A DNA stretch of 25,947 bases from Sulfopaludibacter sp035551455 (GTDB taxonomy: Bacteria; Acidobacteriota; Terriglobia; Bryobacterales; Bryobacteraceae). Position 1 is the first letter of the stretch, and every line of letters begins with the position of its first letter. Below, piece by piece: positions 7,733-14,947 of the stretch. A program made the translations under genes and the position numbers. The stretch spans positions 1 to 25,947 of the forward strand of contig DASZMZ010000190.1 in NCBI GenBank assembly GCA_035551455.1, in the 5' to 3' direction. The notes below the pieces were generated by a model, which was not told the DNA's origin, did no database searches, and worked only from the letters and a program-made list of their open reading frames with translations.

Positions 7733-8269
7733 ATGTCGCTCCGACACCTAGCGTTTCTAACGGTATCACTCAGTACCTGGATGTGGATGGGCAGCGCTCG
7801 CGCCGATACCATCAAGATTCTTCCAGTGAATGACGAAGCAGGTCTGCACTCGTGGAAGATCTTCGAAACCGCCAGCGGTGAATGGGCGATCAGTATTCCT
7901 GGTAAAGGATCCGTTGGTCCGAATGCCATCGGCAATGGACATTCAGGCGATCCGCAAACGCCCCCGGTGAACGCCGGCGGCGATGGCGGTTCCGGCAATG
8001 GTGGTCTCGGCAATGGAGGCCTTGGCAATGGCGGTGATGATCCCGGCCCGACATTCCCGCCGATTTTGAACCCGCCAGACGGGCCGCCGATTTCGAACCC
8101 GCCCGTGGACGGGCCGCCAAGTTCGAATCCGCCGGTGGACGGCGGAGGTTCGACTGTGGAATCGATCCCCTCGCCGGCCACCGCGGTGCCAGAGCCGGGC
8201 TCCGTGGTGATGCTGCTGATTGGAGCTGCGTTCCTGGCGTCTAAAAGTTCACGATGGACGCGAAGCTAG
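7733..8269 (+). CDS. PEP-CTERM sorting-domain protein with Gly/Asn and Pro-rich repeats
   Basis: 178 aa from ATG 7733. Residues 1-23 are a signal peptide (MSLRHLAFLTVSLSTWMWMGSARA). The C-terminus is a clear PEP-CTERM signal: VPEPGS, a hydrophobic helix (VVMLLIGAAFLA) and a basic tail. Such proteins are exported, anchored briefly and processed by exosortase, often in bacteria that make exopolysaccharide. The middle is low complexity: GNGGL repeats, then three PPxSNPPVDG-type repeats, so it is probably a stalk or matrix protein. A GTG at 7691 would extend it upstream, but the signal peptide fits 7733 and the promoter overlaps the extension. The last 29 nt overlap the 3' end of tpiA on the other strand. 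No exosortase gene is in the window. Confidence 0.85.
   Translation: MSLRHLAFLTVSLSTWMWMGSARADTIKILPVNDEAGLHSWKIFETASGEWAISIPGKGSVGPNAIGNGHSGDPQTPPVNAGGDGGSGNGGLGNGGLGNGGDDPGPTFPPILNPPDGPPISNPPVDGPPSSNPPVDGGGSTVESIPSPATAVPEPGSVVMLLIGAAFLASKSSRWTRS
7994..8038 (+). repeat. 15-bp tandem repeat, three units, encoding GNGGL
   Basis: Three 15-nt units start at 7994, 8009 and 8024, each beginning GGCAATGG. They encode GNGGL, GNGGL and GNGGD inside the PEP-CTERM protein. The units differ at wobble positions, so the repeat is kept at protein level and not freshly duplicated. Confidence 0.7.
8057..8143 (+). repeat. 27-30-bp proline-rich tandem repeat, three units
   Basis: Units at 8057-8083 (27 nt), 8084-8113 (30 nt) and 8114-8143 (30 nt) encode PPILNPPDG, PPISNPPVDG and PPSSNPPVDG. 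The first lacks one codon. In-frame unit length means copy-number change would lengthen or shorten the stalk without a frameshift. Confidence 0.75.
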
Positions 8270-8990
8270 ACGGGTCGAGTGCCGCGCCGCCTACCAGCGA
8301 GCCGTCAATTTCAGGCTGCGCCATCAGAGTCTTCACGTTGTCGGGCTTGACGCTGCCGCCGTATAGAATGCGCACGGCGTCGGCGGCGTTCTTGCCAAAT
8401 TTTTCGCGCACTTGAGCGCGAATCACGCGGTGAGCGTCGGCGGCGATTTCCGGAGTGGCCGTCTTCCCCGTGCCGATGGCCCACACGGGCTCGTAGGCGA
8501 TTATGATTTTCGCGAACTGCTGCTCGGTGAGTCCGGCAATTCCCTTTTGGAACTGACCCACCAGCACGGTTTCCGTGTTCCCGCTTTCGCGCTCTTCGAG
8601 CCGCTCACCCACGCACACGATGGGCGTGAGTCCGAATTCAAGCGCCGCCTGCGTGCGCTTCAAGACGGTCTCATCGGTTTCGCCGAAATACTGCCGCCGC
8701 TCGCTATGCCCGATGATGGCGTGGCTGACGCCCACCGCAGTGAGCATGGGACCGGAAATCTCTCCGGTGAATGCGCCTTCTTTCGCCCACGCGATGTTCT
8801 GCGATCCGACGTGGATGTTCGATCCCTTAACGGCATCGACAGCCGCGGCGAGGTTGGTGAAGGGAGGGCAAATCACAACTTCGCAGTGTCCGGAGTTCTC
8901 CACGAGGGGACGGAACTTCTCGAAAAAGGTCTGGGTTTCCGCGGGCGTCTTGTACATCTTCCAATTGCCCGCCATGACTGGTTTTCTCAT
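8241..8990 (-). CDS. tpiA: Triosephosphate isomerase
   Basis: 249 aa, full length for the family. It interconverts glyceraldehyde 3-phosphate and dihydroxyacetone phosphate in glycolysis. All diagnostic motifs are present: GNWKMY with Lys11, IIGHSERR with catalytic His95, AYEPVWAIGTGKTA with catalytic Glu167 and the flexible loop, YGGSVKPDN, and GGAAL near the C-terminus. The ATG at 8990 overlaps the deoB stop as ATGA, a classic coupled junction. Its 3' end overlaps the convergent PEP-CTERM gene by 29 nt. Confidence 0.98.
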   Translation of the reverse strand: MRKPVMAGNWKMYKTPAETQTFFEKFRPLVENSGHCEVVICPPFTNLAAAVDAVKGSNIHVGSQNIAWAKEGAFTGEISGPMLTAVGVSHAIIGHSERRQYFGETDETVLKRTQAALEFGLTPIVCVGERLEERESGNTETVLVGQFQKGIAGLTEQQFAKIIIAYEPVWAIGTGKTATPEIAADAHRVIRAQVREKFGKNAADAVRILYGGSVKPDNVKTLMAQPEIDGSLVGGAALDPSSFASIVNF

Positions 8991-10153
8991 AAGACTTGGT
9001 TCAAAAAACTGGATCCTTCCTGAATGGTGGCGCCGAAGTTGGCGGCCACGGTCTGACCGATATCGGAGAGCGAGGCGCGCAGCCCCAGGTCCACGCCGTG
9101 CCGGACTTTAGGGCCGCTCACCAGCAGCGGCACGTATTCGCGGCTATGGTCGGTGCCGGGAATCGTCGGGTCGCAGCCGTGATCGGCGGTGAAAATCGCC
9201 AGGTCGCCGGGCTGTAGCGCGCTCTGAAATTGCGGCAGCCAGGCGTCGAACTCTTCGAGCGCGCGGCCGTAGCCTTCCACATCGTTGCGGTGTCCGTACT
9301 GCTGGTCGAAATCCACCAGATTGACGAAAATCAGACCGCGATCCAGCGTCTGCATGGCCTCGAGGGTCTTCGCCATACCGTCGCTATTGTTCTTGGTTTT
9401 GGACGAGTCGCCGATGCCGCGGCCCAGAAAGACGTCGAAGATCTTGCCGACGCTGTGGACGGGAATTTTCTGTTCTTCCAGACGATCCAGCAGCATCCCG
9501 CGCGGCGGCGGCACGGCGTAATCGTGCCTGTTCGCGGTCCGCGCGAAATGGCCCGCCGCGCCTTCAAAGGGGCGGGCGATCACGCGACCCACCTCGTATG
9601 GTCCGGTCAGAATCTCGCGCGCCGTCTCGCAGATTTTGTAGAGTTCCCAGAGCGGGATGACTTCTTCGTGCGCGGCCACCTGAAACACGCTGTCGGCCGA
9701 GGTGTACACGATGGGCTTGCCGGTGCGCACGTGTTCGGCGCCCAGCTCTTTGATGATCTCCGTACCGGAGGCGGCCTTGTTGCCCAGCGAGGAGCGGCCG
9801 ATGCGGCGCTCGAACTCGTTCATGATCTCGGGCGGGAAGCCGTGGGGGTAGAGCGCGAACGGCTTGGCCAGGTGGATGCCCACCATTTCCCAATGTCCGG
9901 TAGTGGTGTCTTTGCCGGGCGACGCCAGGGTGCAGCGTCCGTATGCCGCGGTGGGCGCGGCCGCGGCGGGGATGCCGTCGAGCGGTCGGATATTGCCAAT
10001 CCCCATGGCGGCGAGGTTCGGCAGATGCAGGCCGCGGATGCGCGCGATATTGCCCAGCGTATCGCCGCCGGGCGGGTCACCGAATGCCGCCGCATCAGGC
10101 ATGGCGCCGACGCCAACACTATCGAGGACGATCCAGATTACTCGAGGAAACAT
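8987..10153 (-). CDS. deoB: Phosphopentomutase
   Basis: 388 aa from ATG 10153; a TTG at 10159 is an alternative two codons upstream. It interconverts ribose (or deoxyribose) 1-phosphate and 5-phosphate in nucleoside salvage. Alkaline-phosphatase-superfamily features are visible: metal-site Asp11 in WIVLDSVGVGAMPDA, the GKDTTTGHWEM segment with the phosphorylated threonine (residues 83-85), GRGIGDSSKT, and the metal ligands in TADHGCDPT and GTDHSREYVP. It lies 36-42 nt downstream of the AsmA-like gene and overlaps tpiA by 4 nt. Linking pentose-phosphate salvage to triose phosphate metabolism makes sense for that pair. Confidence 0.96.
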   Translation of the reverse strand: MFPRVIWIVLDSVGVGAMPDAAAFGDPPGGDTLGNIARIRGLHLPNLAAMGIGNIRPLDGIPAAAAPTAAYGRCTLASPGKDTTTGHWEMVGIHLAKPFALYPHGFPPEIMNEFERRIGRSSLGNKAASGTEIIKELGAEHVRTGKPIVYTSADSVFQVAAHEEVIPLWELYKICETAREILTGPYEVGRVIARPFEGAAGHFARTANRHDYAVPPPRGMLLDRLEEQKIPVHSVGKIFDVFLGRGIGDSSKTKNNSDGMAKTLEAMQTLDRGLIFVNLVDFDQQYGHRNDVEGYGRALEEFDAWLPQFQSALQPGDLAIFTADHGCDPTIPGTDHSREYVPLLVSGPKVRHGVDLGLRASLSDIGQTVAANFGATIQEGSSFLNQVL

Positions 10154-10195
10154 GAACAATTCGACTGTAACATGTGGCTCGCCGCGCCACCCCCG

Positions 10196-11746
10196 TCACT
10201 TCTTCTGCTTCCCGAACAGTCCCTTCAGCAGGCTGCCCCCTACGCTCTTGAGCTCTTCCTTCGCCGCGGCCTTAATATCCGGGCGGAAGACGGGCTCGGC
10301 GGCGGTCCCCTGAACGGTGAAAGGGATGGGGGTGTTGTGTATGGCGGCGGTCATTTTGAAATCGAGGGCGTTCGCGGGACTCACGGTGCCGCCTCCGCTG
10401 AGCTCCCCGACGGCCGGCAGAATCAGCTTGATCTCCTGTGCGGCGGTGCCCTCGGGAGTCACGCGGACGTTGGCGCTCAGCTCCTGAATTTCAGCATCGT
10501 TTCCGCTCTGGATGCCCGCCAGTTTCTCGATCGTCCCCATTCGTTTGGACAGATTGAAGCCCACCAGCTTGGTGTCTTTCACCGCGAGCGAGCCGCCGGA
10601 AACCAGCCGATCGGCGGGACCTTCGACAGTCAGCAGGGCGCTGGCGGTGCCGCCCTGCAACGTGGAGCCGAGAGGCAGCACCACGCCCAGCGCCGGGAGC
10701 AGCGCGGCCAATTCCTGCACCGGCATGTTGGGACCGTTCAATTTGAGATTCACCTCCATGGCTTCGCCCTGCTCTGCATACGTACCGGTGAGTGAAGCCT
10801 TGGCGCCGCCGATGTGGATGTCCCCCTGCCGGATCGCGCCGGAATGTTTGCGCAGATTGTGATCCACCGCGAAATCAAGTTCCAGCGGACGCGCGGCCGC
10901 AGTGCCGTTCTTGGCGAGTTTCATCTTCTCGCCTTTGAGCGTGCCTTTGAGATGCATCTCACGGCCATCGGAATTGCCGTTGGCGTCGAAGGAGACCAGG
11001 CCCGCGATATCGGGCGCAGCGTCATTCATTCCGGTGCGGACCAGGTCCAGCTGGTTCATGTGCAGTGAGACGCTGATCGGCGTCATGGCGGCGTCGTCCT
11101 GGTTGTAGGGTCCGGCCTGTCCATCGAGCTTCAGCGAGCCTCCGCCGGCGATATTGGTAGAGAGCGAGAACGGGAACGCGGCGTTGGCTGCAAAGTTTTT
11201 GACTTCGATGTTCACCTGCTCGAGCACCAGCGGCTTCCAGTGGCCCAGGGTGCGGCCCAGCGTGAGACGGCCGTTGGTAATGCGGATCAGTTGCACGGAG
11301 AGATCCAGCGCGGCCTTCTGCGGCGCGGTCGTGGGAGGCGCGGCGGCTTTGGCGGCCTTACCTCCGAGACTGGAGAAATTCCAATCGCCGCTCGGGGCCT
11401 GCACCAACACGATCTCCGGCTGATCGAGCGTCACCTCGCGGACGTTGAGTTTGCGCGACAGGATGAAGGGCAGGATTTCGACGCCCACTTTAAACGAGTG
11501 AGCCTTGACGAAGGCGGGCTTGCCGAAGTGGGGATCGTCCGACACGGAGAGATCGTCGGCGCTCACCTCTCCCGACAGAATCGAGAGTTTCAGATTGCCG
11601 AGATGCACTTCGCGCCCCAGGGCCTCGCTGAGGCTGGATTCCAGCGTAGGTTTGAACTGATTGACGTTGATCAGGAATGGCAGGCTGATCGCCACGACAA
11701 GCAGCAGGGCCAGAGCGATGCCGACCCACTTCGCAATGCGCTTCAT
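10196..11746 (-). CDS. AsmA-family inner-membrane/periplasmic protein
   Basis: 516 aa. Residues about 7-27 form one N-terminal membrane helix (VGIALALLLVVAISLPFLI). It is followed by the AsmA signature NVNQFKPTLESSLSEALGREVHLGNLKLSILSG, written here in overlapping pieces: NVNQFKPTLESSL and LGREVHLGNLKLS. The rest is a long beta-rich periplasmic region ending in FKMTAAIHNTPIPFTVQGTA, typical of AsmA C-termini. The family is linked to outer-membrane biogenesis and lipid transport between membranes. The start is 32 nt from the divergent mscS-like gene. A TANNNT box (TACACT) lies 9 nt upstream of ATG on the minus strand, possibly a -10 element. Confidence 0.88.
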   Translation of the reverse strand: MKRIAKWVGIALALLLVVAISLPFLINVNQFKPTLESSLSEALGREVHLGNLKLSILSGEVSADDLSVSDDPHFGKPAFVKAHSFKVGVEILPFILSRKLNVREVTLDQPEIVLVQAPSGDWNFSSLGGKAAKAAAPPTTAPQKAALDLSVQLIRITNGRLTLGRTLGHWKPLVLEQVNIEVKNFAANAAFPFSLSTNIAGGGSLKLDGQAGPYNQDDAAMTPISVSLHMNQLDLVRTGMNDAAPDIAGLVSFDANGNSDGREMHLKGTLKGEKMKLAKNGTAAARPLELDFAVDHNLRKHSGAIRQGDIHIGGAKASLTGTYAEQGEAMEVNLKLNGPNMPVQELAALLPALGVVLPLGSTLQGGTASALLTVEGPADRLVSGGSLAVKDTKLVGFNLSKRMGTIEKLAGIQSGNDAEIQELSANVRVTPEGTAAQEIKLILPAVGELSGGGTVSPANALDFKMTAAIHNTPIPFTVQGTAAEPVFRPDIKAAAKEELKSVGGSLLKGLFGKQKK

Positions 11747-11778
11747 ATTCTTTCGAGTGTACTCTCAATAGGTAGCCG

Positions 11779-13488
11779 ATGAAATACAAGAAGAACTTCG
11801 CGGCCGTACTCGTAACGGTGCTGCTCGTAGCCTGTCTGGTGGCCGTCTTCGAGACCAGCGAAACGGCCAATCCGGCCGCCGGTAAGAAGTCAGGGGTCAA
11901 CGCGCCGGCGCCCGTAGTGGACGATCGGTTGCTGCGCACGGCGCGGCAGATGGCCGCGATGGCGGACACTCCCGACGAACAGGACTCGGCCCGCGAGGCC
12001 CTGCGACTGAGCGACCACGCCGTGGACCAGGCCTTCGCCACCGCCCTGCGCGAGGCCGAGACTCCGGCCACCGCGGTGAGCGGCGAAGTGAAGCGGCTGA
12101 CCGCGGAGATCGACAAGCTGATGGACGAGGTGGCCGGCGATCAGAAGCGCGTCGAGCAGCTCTCAAAGGATGCCGAGACCAGCGAGGCCCAGGCGGATCA
12201 ACTGGACATCGTGAAGGCGCAACTGGCGCTGGAGAAGGACGAGCTCGACGACGCGCAGCAGGATCGCGCGCGCCAGGGCGGCGACCGCCACGGGGCCATC
12301 GAACACCTGCTCGAGGAGCACGAGAACAATCAAAAGGCGTCGCCGCCGCTGCCGAAACTGGTGGACCCTGGCGCGGCGTCCACCGTCTTCGAGCAGGTGA
12401 AGTTGTGGTTGGCGCTGCGCGGCCGGACGGCGGAACTGGAGCAGGCGCGGCAGGAGTCGGCGAATCAGGCGGCGAGCTTGACGTCGCAACATCAGGCGCT
12501 CGAAAGCCAACCAGCGGCCGCGGCGCCGCAGGGCGAGACCACGGCGGCGAAAGTGGCGCGCCTCCACGGTCTCAGCGGTCGGCGAAAGACGCTGATGGAA
12601 TTCGACAAGCGCGTGCAGGACTGCCAGCAGCTCGCCAGTGTTTATAGCGGCTGGGAAACACTGGTGGCGCAGCGGCAGCGCGGACTGCTCCATCGCGTCC
12701 TCGGGTCGGTGGCTCTGATTCTGGCGATTCTGCTGCTGGTGGTGATGGTGGATCGGGCCATCAGCCATGCCTTCCACCAGTCGGATCGCAAGCGCCTGCA
12801 CCAGGTCCGGCTGATCTCGACCGTGGCCGTGCAACTGGTTGCGGTCGTCGCGATCCTGCTGATCGTTTTCGGGCCGCCCACCCAGCTTTCGACCATCATC
12901 GGGTTGGCCACGGCGGGCCTCACGGTGGTGATGAAGGACTTCATCGTGGCCTTCTTCGGCTGGTTCACCCTGATGGGCAAGAACGGAATCCGGGTGGGCG
13001 ATTGGGTGGAAATCGAGGGCATCAGCGGCGAGGTGATCGAGATCGGAATTTTGAAGACCGTGCTGCTGGAGACGGGAAACTGGTCGGCGCAGGGCCATCC
13101 CACGGGCCGGCAGGTGGCCTTCTCGAATTCGTTCGCGATGGAGAAGCATTACTTCAACTTCTCCACGTCGAACCAGTGGCTTTGGGATCAATTGAGAGTG
13201 ATTGTTCCGCCGGGTGGCGATCCGTACGAGATCGCGCGGCAAATCGCGGACACGGTGGAGCAGGAGACACGGCAAGATGCCGCCGGCGCCGCGGAGGAGT
13301 GGGACCGCGTCGCCTCGAAATACGGCGCCAGCAGCTTTTCCGCAAAGCCCGCGGTCGATCTGCGGCCCGGATCGAACGGCCTTGAAGTGGTGGTCCGCTA
13401 CATCACCAAGGCGCCGCGAAGGGACCAGGTAAAATCGCGCCTATTCCAGGTAATCGTCGAACTCCTCCACCGGCGCGCGCAGAGTTAG
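11779..13488 (+). CDS. MscS-family mechanosensitive channel with coiled-coil N-terminal extension
   Basis: 569 aa. An N-terminal membrane helix or signal (FAAVLVTVLLVACLVAVF) is followed by about 200 charged, Glu/Gln/Ala-rich residues predicted to form coiled coils (roughly 95-285). Two membrane helices follow (about 299-322 and 350-366), then the Gly/Ala-rich pore helix (TIIGLATAGLTVVMKDFIVAFFGWF, from about 370) and the MscS beta domain (RVGDWVEIEGISGEVIEIGI). Family members release solutes on osmotic downshock or act in envelope signalling. AGG six nt before ATG 11779 supports the start. The stop overlaps the convergent Fic gene stop within the four bases TTAG. Confidence 0.92.
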   Translation: MKYKKNFAAVLVTVLLVACLVAVFETSETANPAAGKKSGVNAPAPVVDDRLLRTARQMAAMADTPDEQDSAREALRLSDHAVDQAFATALREAETPATAVSGEVKRLTAEIDKLMDEVAGDQKRVEQLSKDAETSEAQADQLDIVKAQLALEKDELDDAQQDRARQGGDRHGAIEHLLEEHENNQKASPPLPKLVDPGAASTVFEQVKLWLALRGRTAELEQARQESANQAASLTSQHQALESQPAAAAPQGETTAAKVARLHGLSGRRKTLMEFDKRVQDCQQLASVYSGWETLVAQRQRGLLHRVLGSVALILAILLLVVMVDRAISHAFHQSDRKRLHQVRLISTVAVQLVAVVAILLIVFGPPTQLSTIIGLATAGLTVVMKDFIVAFFGWFTLMGKNGIRVGDWVEIEGISGEVIEIGILKTVLLETGNWSAQGHPTGRQVAFSNSFAMEKHYFNFSTSNQWLWDQLRVIVPPGGDPYEIARQIADTVEQETRQDAAGAAEEWDRVASKYGASSFSAKPAVDLRPGSNGLEVVVRYITKAPRRDQVKSRLFQVIVELLHRRAQS

Positions 13489-14906
13489 ATGAGGGATCTC
13501 TGCCAGGTGTCGAGACCCCGGACGATGCTATCTTCCAGCCATTTGTCGAATCTGGCCTGGACGTCTTTTGGGTCCTCATCGTAAGTGATCAAGAAAAACT
13601 CCGGGCAAACGGGGACAGGCTTGCCGCCATCCTTCACGAAGAATGCCGAAGCGGCCAATAAGCCTCGAAACTGATTTCCTACCCCGTGAAACGAAACCGA
13701 TATCACGGCTGGTTGCGTAGTCTGCATTCGGAGCGAATTGATGGCGCTGTGCTGTCGGAGATTGGCGGAGTAGTGAAGCTCTTCTGCGATCTGATGAACC
13801 TCGTTGTCCCGTGCAGCGCCGTTCACGCTGAACTGGAAATCGGGCCGAGAAATCGATATCTCGGCTAAGAGCTTACCGCATGCGTATTCAAGGCGCGCCT
13901 GAGCGCGGGCTCTTAGACCTTGGGCGATCTCGAACGCCTTGGTCCACTCCTTCGGAACAATCGTGCCCATTCCGACCAAGAGATCCCGGGCCGAATCTAC
14001 TGCGGCATCGATATTGGCCGGCGGCTTGGCAAGTTGCGAAGAGTCCAGCGCCATCAAAAACAGAGTCTTCTGAACATTTGAAAATCTGGAAACCAGCGGG
14101 CCGAGATCGCCGAAGTCCGCTCGTTCCAAGGCTTCCAGATACTGGATTTTCTCGTCCGACCGGACAACCAACGGAAACCAGTCGGCCTTGATCAAGACCA
14201 AGCTTGCGATGGCCCGGGCGACCCGGCCGTTTCCATCCTGAAACGGATGGATCTGCGTAAAGCGATGGTGCAGCCACGCCGCTTCAACCTCGGGCGGAAT
14301 CTCGCGCTTCGCGTGTTCCCCATGCCAGCGAATCAGCCTGTCCATCTCAGACGCCACGTGTTCGGGAGGACAGTATTCGTGGACGGAGCCATCACGCATT
14401 GTGGGCGTATTCGGCAGGGTCTTGTAAATGCCGCGCTCGAGGGGCACCTCGATTCTCTCGCCGGCTGGAGTCATTGCCTCGGTCGTATCCTGATGGCGGA
14501 GCAGCGCAGCGTGCAACTCCTTGATGTAGCCGGTGGTCAACTCCCGGCCGCCCTTGACGAAATCGAAAAGCCAATCCAGAACTTCCGCATGATCTTCGAT
14601 GATCGAAGCCACATGCTCGGGCGTCAACTTCCCCGACCCATGTGGGATCACGCTCGAATTGATGCCGTGCTCGATCAGAGTCTGCGTAATACCGCGGTCA
14701 AACGTATACACGCCCTCAATCATCCCCGTCTCGATCGCCCATTCGCGGCGGAACCTCTGGTGAAATTCAGCCAGGGATGCCTCATGGGCCAAACCGGCCT
14801 TCCGGTCCATCCAAATCCTGTGAAGCGGCCGAAGTTCGTTATTCGTGAGCGAACGGACGTCCTGGGGGAGATCCTCGATCTCGCGCCATCGAGAGTCCTT
14901 TAACAT
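13485..14906 (-). CDS. Fic-domain protein with N-terminal inhibitory motif (class II-like)
   Basis: 473 aa. The canonical Fic motif HPFQDGNGRVAR is at 220-231, with catalytic His220 and the anion-binding loop, so nucleotide transfer (usually AMP) to protein hydroxyls is expected. An N-terminal T-G-M-I-E-G at 60-65 fits the [S/T]xxxE[G/N] inhibitory helix of class II Fic proteins, where the Glu blocks productive ATP binding. About 200 residues follow the Fic core with no domain I can name. No separate antitoxin gene is adjacent, in line with self-inhibition. The start is 41 nt from the divergent oxidoreductase gene. By eye the gene is less GC-rich than its neighbours. Targets are unknown. Confidence 0.92.
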   Translation of the reverse strand: MLKDSRWREIEDLPQDVRSLTNNELRPLHRIWMDRKAGLAHEASLAEFHQRFRREWAIETGMIEGVYTFDRGITQTLIEHGINSSVIPHGSGKLTPEHVASIIEDHAEVLDWLFDFVKGGRELTTGYIKELHAALLRHQDTTEAMTPAGERIEVPLERGIYKTLPNTPTMRDGSVHEYCPPEHVASEMDRLIRWHGEHAKREIPPEVEAAWLHHRFTQIHPFQDGNGRVARAIASLVLIKADWFPLVVRSDEKIQYLEALERADFGDLGPLVSRFSNVQKTLFLMALDSSQLAKPPANIDAAVDSARDLLVGMGTIVPKEWTKAFEIAQGLRARAQARLEYACGKLLAEISISRPDFQFSVNGAARDNEVHQIAEELHYSANLRQHSAINSLRMQTTQPAVISVSFHGVGNQFRGLLAASAFFVKDGGKPVPVCPEFFLITYDEDPKDVQARFDKWLEDSIVRGLDTWQRSLI

Positions 14907-14934
14907 GGATTCGCACCATCGTACACCACCCGGC

Positions 14935-14947
14935 TATACTTGTTTTT
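14935..14947 (+). promoter_or_regulatory. -10 element TATACT close to the start codon (leaderless candidate)
   Basis: TATACT at 14935-14940 matches TATAAT at five of six positions and is followed by seven bases before ATG 14948, with no Shine-Dalgarno sequence. Transcription would begin at about the A of ATG. No good -35 box is seen 16-18 nt upstream. It would drive the five-gene run to 20461. Confidence 0.45.

Noticed and set aside
9230..10795. Open frame of 521 codons on the plus strand across deoB and the AsmA-like gene
   Set aside because: It spans two well-supported minus-strand genes and the gap between them, and its translation has no recognisable domain.
12163..13275. Open frame of 370 codons opposite the MscS gene
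   Set aside because: The plus-strand channel has helices, pore and beta domain. The antisense product is Arg/His-rich and featureless.
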